IMG/VR virus record: IMGVR_UViG_3300011114_000270
Location: 1 to 38,942 of that record
Length of the DNA stretch: 38,942 nt
DNA from: a virus
Strand: one strand, 5' to 3'
Numbering within the stretch: position 1 is the first letter of the stretch; the number at the start of each line of letters is the position of its first letter. The notes below the pieces were generated by a model. The model was not told where the DNA came from, ran no database searches, and saw nothing but the letters and a program-made list of their open reading frames with translations. Both the position numbers and the translations under genes were made by a program. Below are positions 38,544 to 38,942 of the stretch, piece after piece.

Positions 38544-38735
38544 TTACGCTCCTAGTTCAGCAACCCCAACTCGCGGCCTGCCACGGGGACGCCTCATTTC
38601 GTTTACCGTGGCAGGTGGCTCAACGTCACCCAAATCATACCTCACCCAGCCGTTTTGTTCATCATAAGCGGCTTCCGCATCTACGCAAGCTACTTTAGTC
38701 CCATGCTCTGGATGGCGCAGATAGATGACCGCCAT
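38544..38735 (-). CDS. Small conserved phage protein (63 aa)
   Basis: Starts MAVIYLRHPEHGTKVACVDAEAAYDEQNGW, a pattern found in many phages directly before the gp4-like gene. The C-terminus is basic with PRGRPRVG, an AT-hook-like GRP motif that could bind DNA in the minor groove. It is probably a small head-associated protein; role unknown. Confidence 0.75.
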   Translation of the reverse strand: MAVIYLRHPEHGTKVACVDAEAAYDEQNGWVRYDLGDVEPPATVNEMRRPRGRPRVGVAELGA

Positions 38736-38736
38736 A

Positions 38737-38942
38737 TTACGATGCGCCGTGAATGACTGAGAAATTGATAATCACCGCTTCAGAGTATGAAGTGGCAGCA
38801 GTCAGATTTCGCAACGTAATCAAGGCAGAACCAGCAGCCAAATATGAAACGTAAGTTGTGTAAGCACCAAGCGCACTACCAGTGGTATTGCTTGATACGT
38901 TCACAATGATGGTGTCATTGATGGAAATCATGCTGTTGGTCA
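38737..38942 (-). CDS. Small virion-type protein, 3' part (start across the circle junction)
   Basis: This is the remaining part of the 138-aa gene that begins at 380. The frame is open at the right edge of the window. The ATG at 38931 is an internal Met, not the true start. The C-terminus ends AVIINFSVIHGAS. See the 1-380 entry for composition and context. Confidence 0.8.
   Translation of the reverse strand, partial: TNSMISINDTIIVNVSSNTTGSALGAYTTYVSYLAAGSALITLRNLTAATSYSEAVIINFSVIHGAS
38774..38942. repeat. Terminal direct repeat, copy 2
   Basis: This is the second copy of the 169-base terminal overlap. It carries the middle part of the structural gene whose start lies at 380 and whose stop lies at 38737. 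It should be collapsed onto bases 1-169 when the genome is circularised. Confidence 0.95.

Noticed and set aside
1-38942. Search for tRNA genes, CRISPR arrays, integrase and repressor genes
   Set aside because: No cloverleaf, regular spacer-repeat pattern, recombinase motif or CI/Cro-like gene was recognised by eye.

Overview
The window is an essentially complete genome of a tailed double-stranded DNA phage with a P22/Sf6-like (podovirus) head and short-tail plan. Bases 1-169 are repeated exactly at 38774-38942, so the sequence closes into a circle of about 38,773 bp. Terminase, portal, scaffold, coat, gp4, gp10 and ejection-type proteins can all be recognised. No integrase, CI-like repressor, tRNA or CRISPR array was seen, so a virulent lifestyle is the default reading. 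The host cannot be fixed from sequence alone; the lysozyme, membrane-linked lysis genes and ribosome-binding sites suit a Gram-negative bacterium.

Layout. (1) Minus strand, 13.3 kb down to 1 and, through the circle junction, 38.9 kb down to 26.7 kb: the late operon. Order: small and large terminase, portal, two small genes, a tailspike/fibre cassette (784, 286 and 553 aa), two small genes (one with HExxH), scaffold, coat, three small genes, gp4-like, gp10-like, a repeat-built fibre, four ejection or internal virion candidates, and a lysis cassette ending in a GH24 lysozyme. One plus-strand NUMOD4/HNH homing endonuclease (37282-37815) is inserted among these genes. (2) 13310-13608: a non-coding divergent region packed with inverted repeats. 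(3) Plus strand 13.6-15.6 kb: small, often Cys-rich early-type genes, several preceded by intergenic hairpins, ending at a strong terminator. (4) Minus strand 22.0 down to 15.6 kb: recombination and replication genes (Sak4-like ATPase, DUF669 protein, Fe-S-type PD-(D/E)XK exonuclease, C5 methyltransferase with an overlapping gene, SF2 helicase, HNH, VRR-NUC nuclease). (5) Plus strand 22.1-26.8 kb: primase-helicase followed by a tightly coupled chain of very small genes, many joined by ATGA overlaps and several shorter than 60 codons.

Most notable points. A run of 11 G (minus strand, 18669-18679) breaks two overlapping genes at once, a DNA cytosine methyltransferase and an out-of-frame partner. 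Removing a single G restores both (279 and 268 aa), which points to a phase-variable switch or a homopolymer error. Two intergenic hairpins (2893-2909 and 3464-3480) share loop and flanks but differ by two compensatory base-pair changes, the signature of a conserved RNA element. The tailspike cassette sits between portal and scaffold instead of at the end of the P22 order. Functional assignments rest on motif and order recognition by eye; no database search was run.
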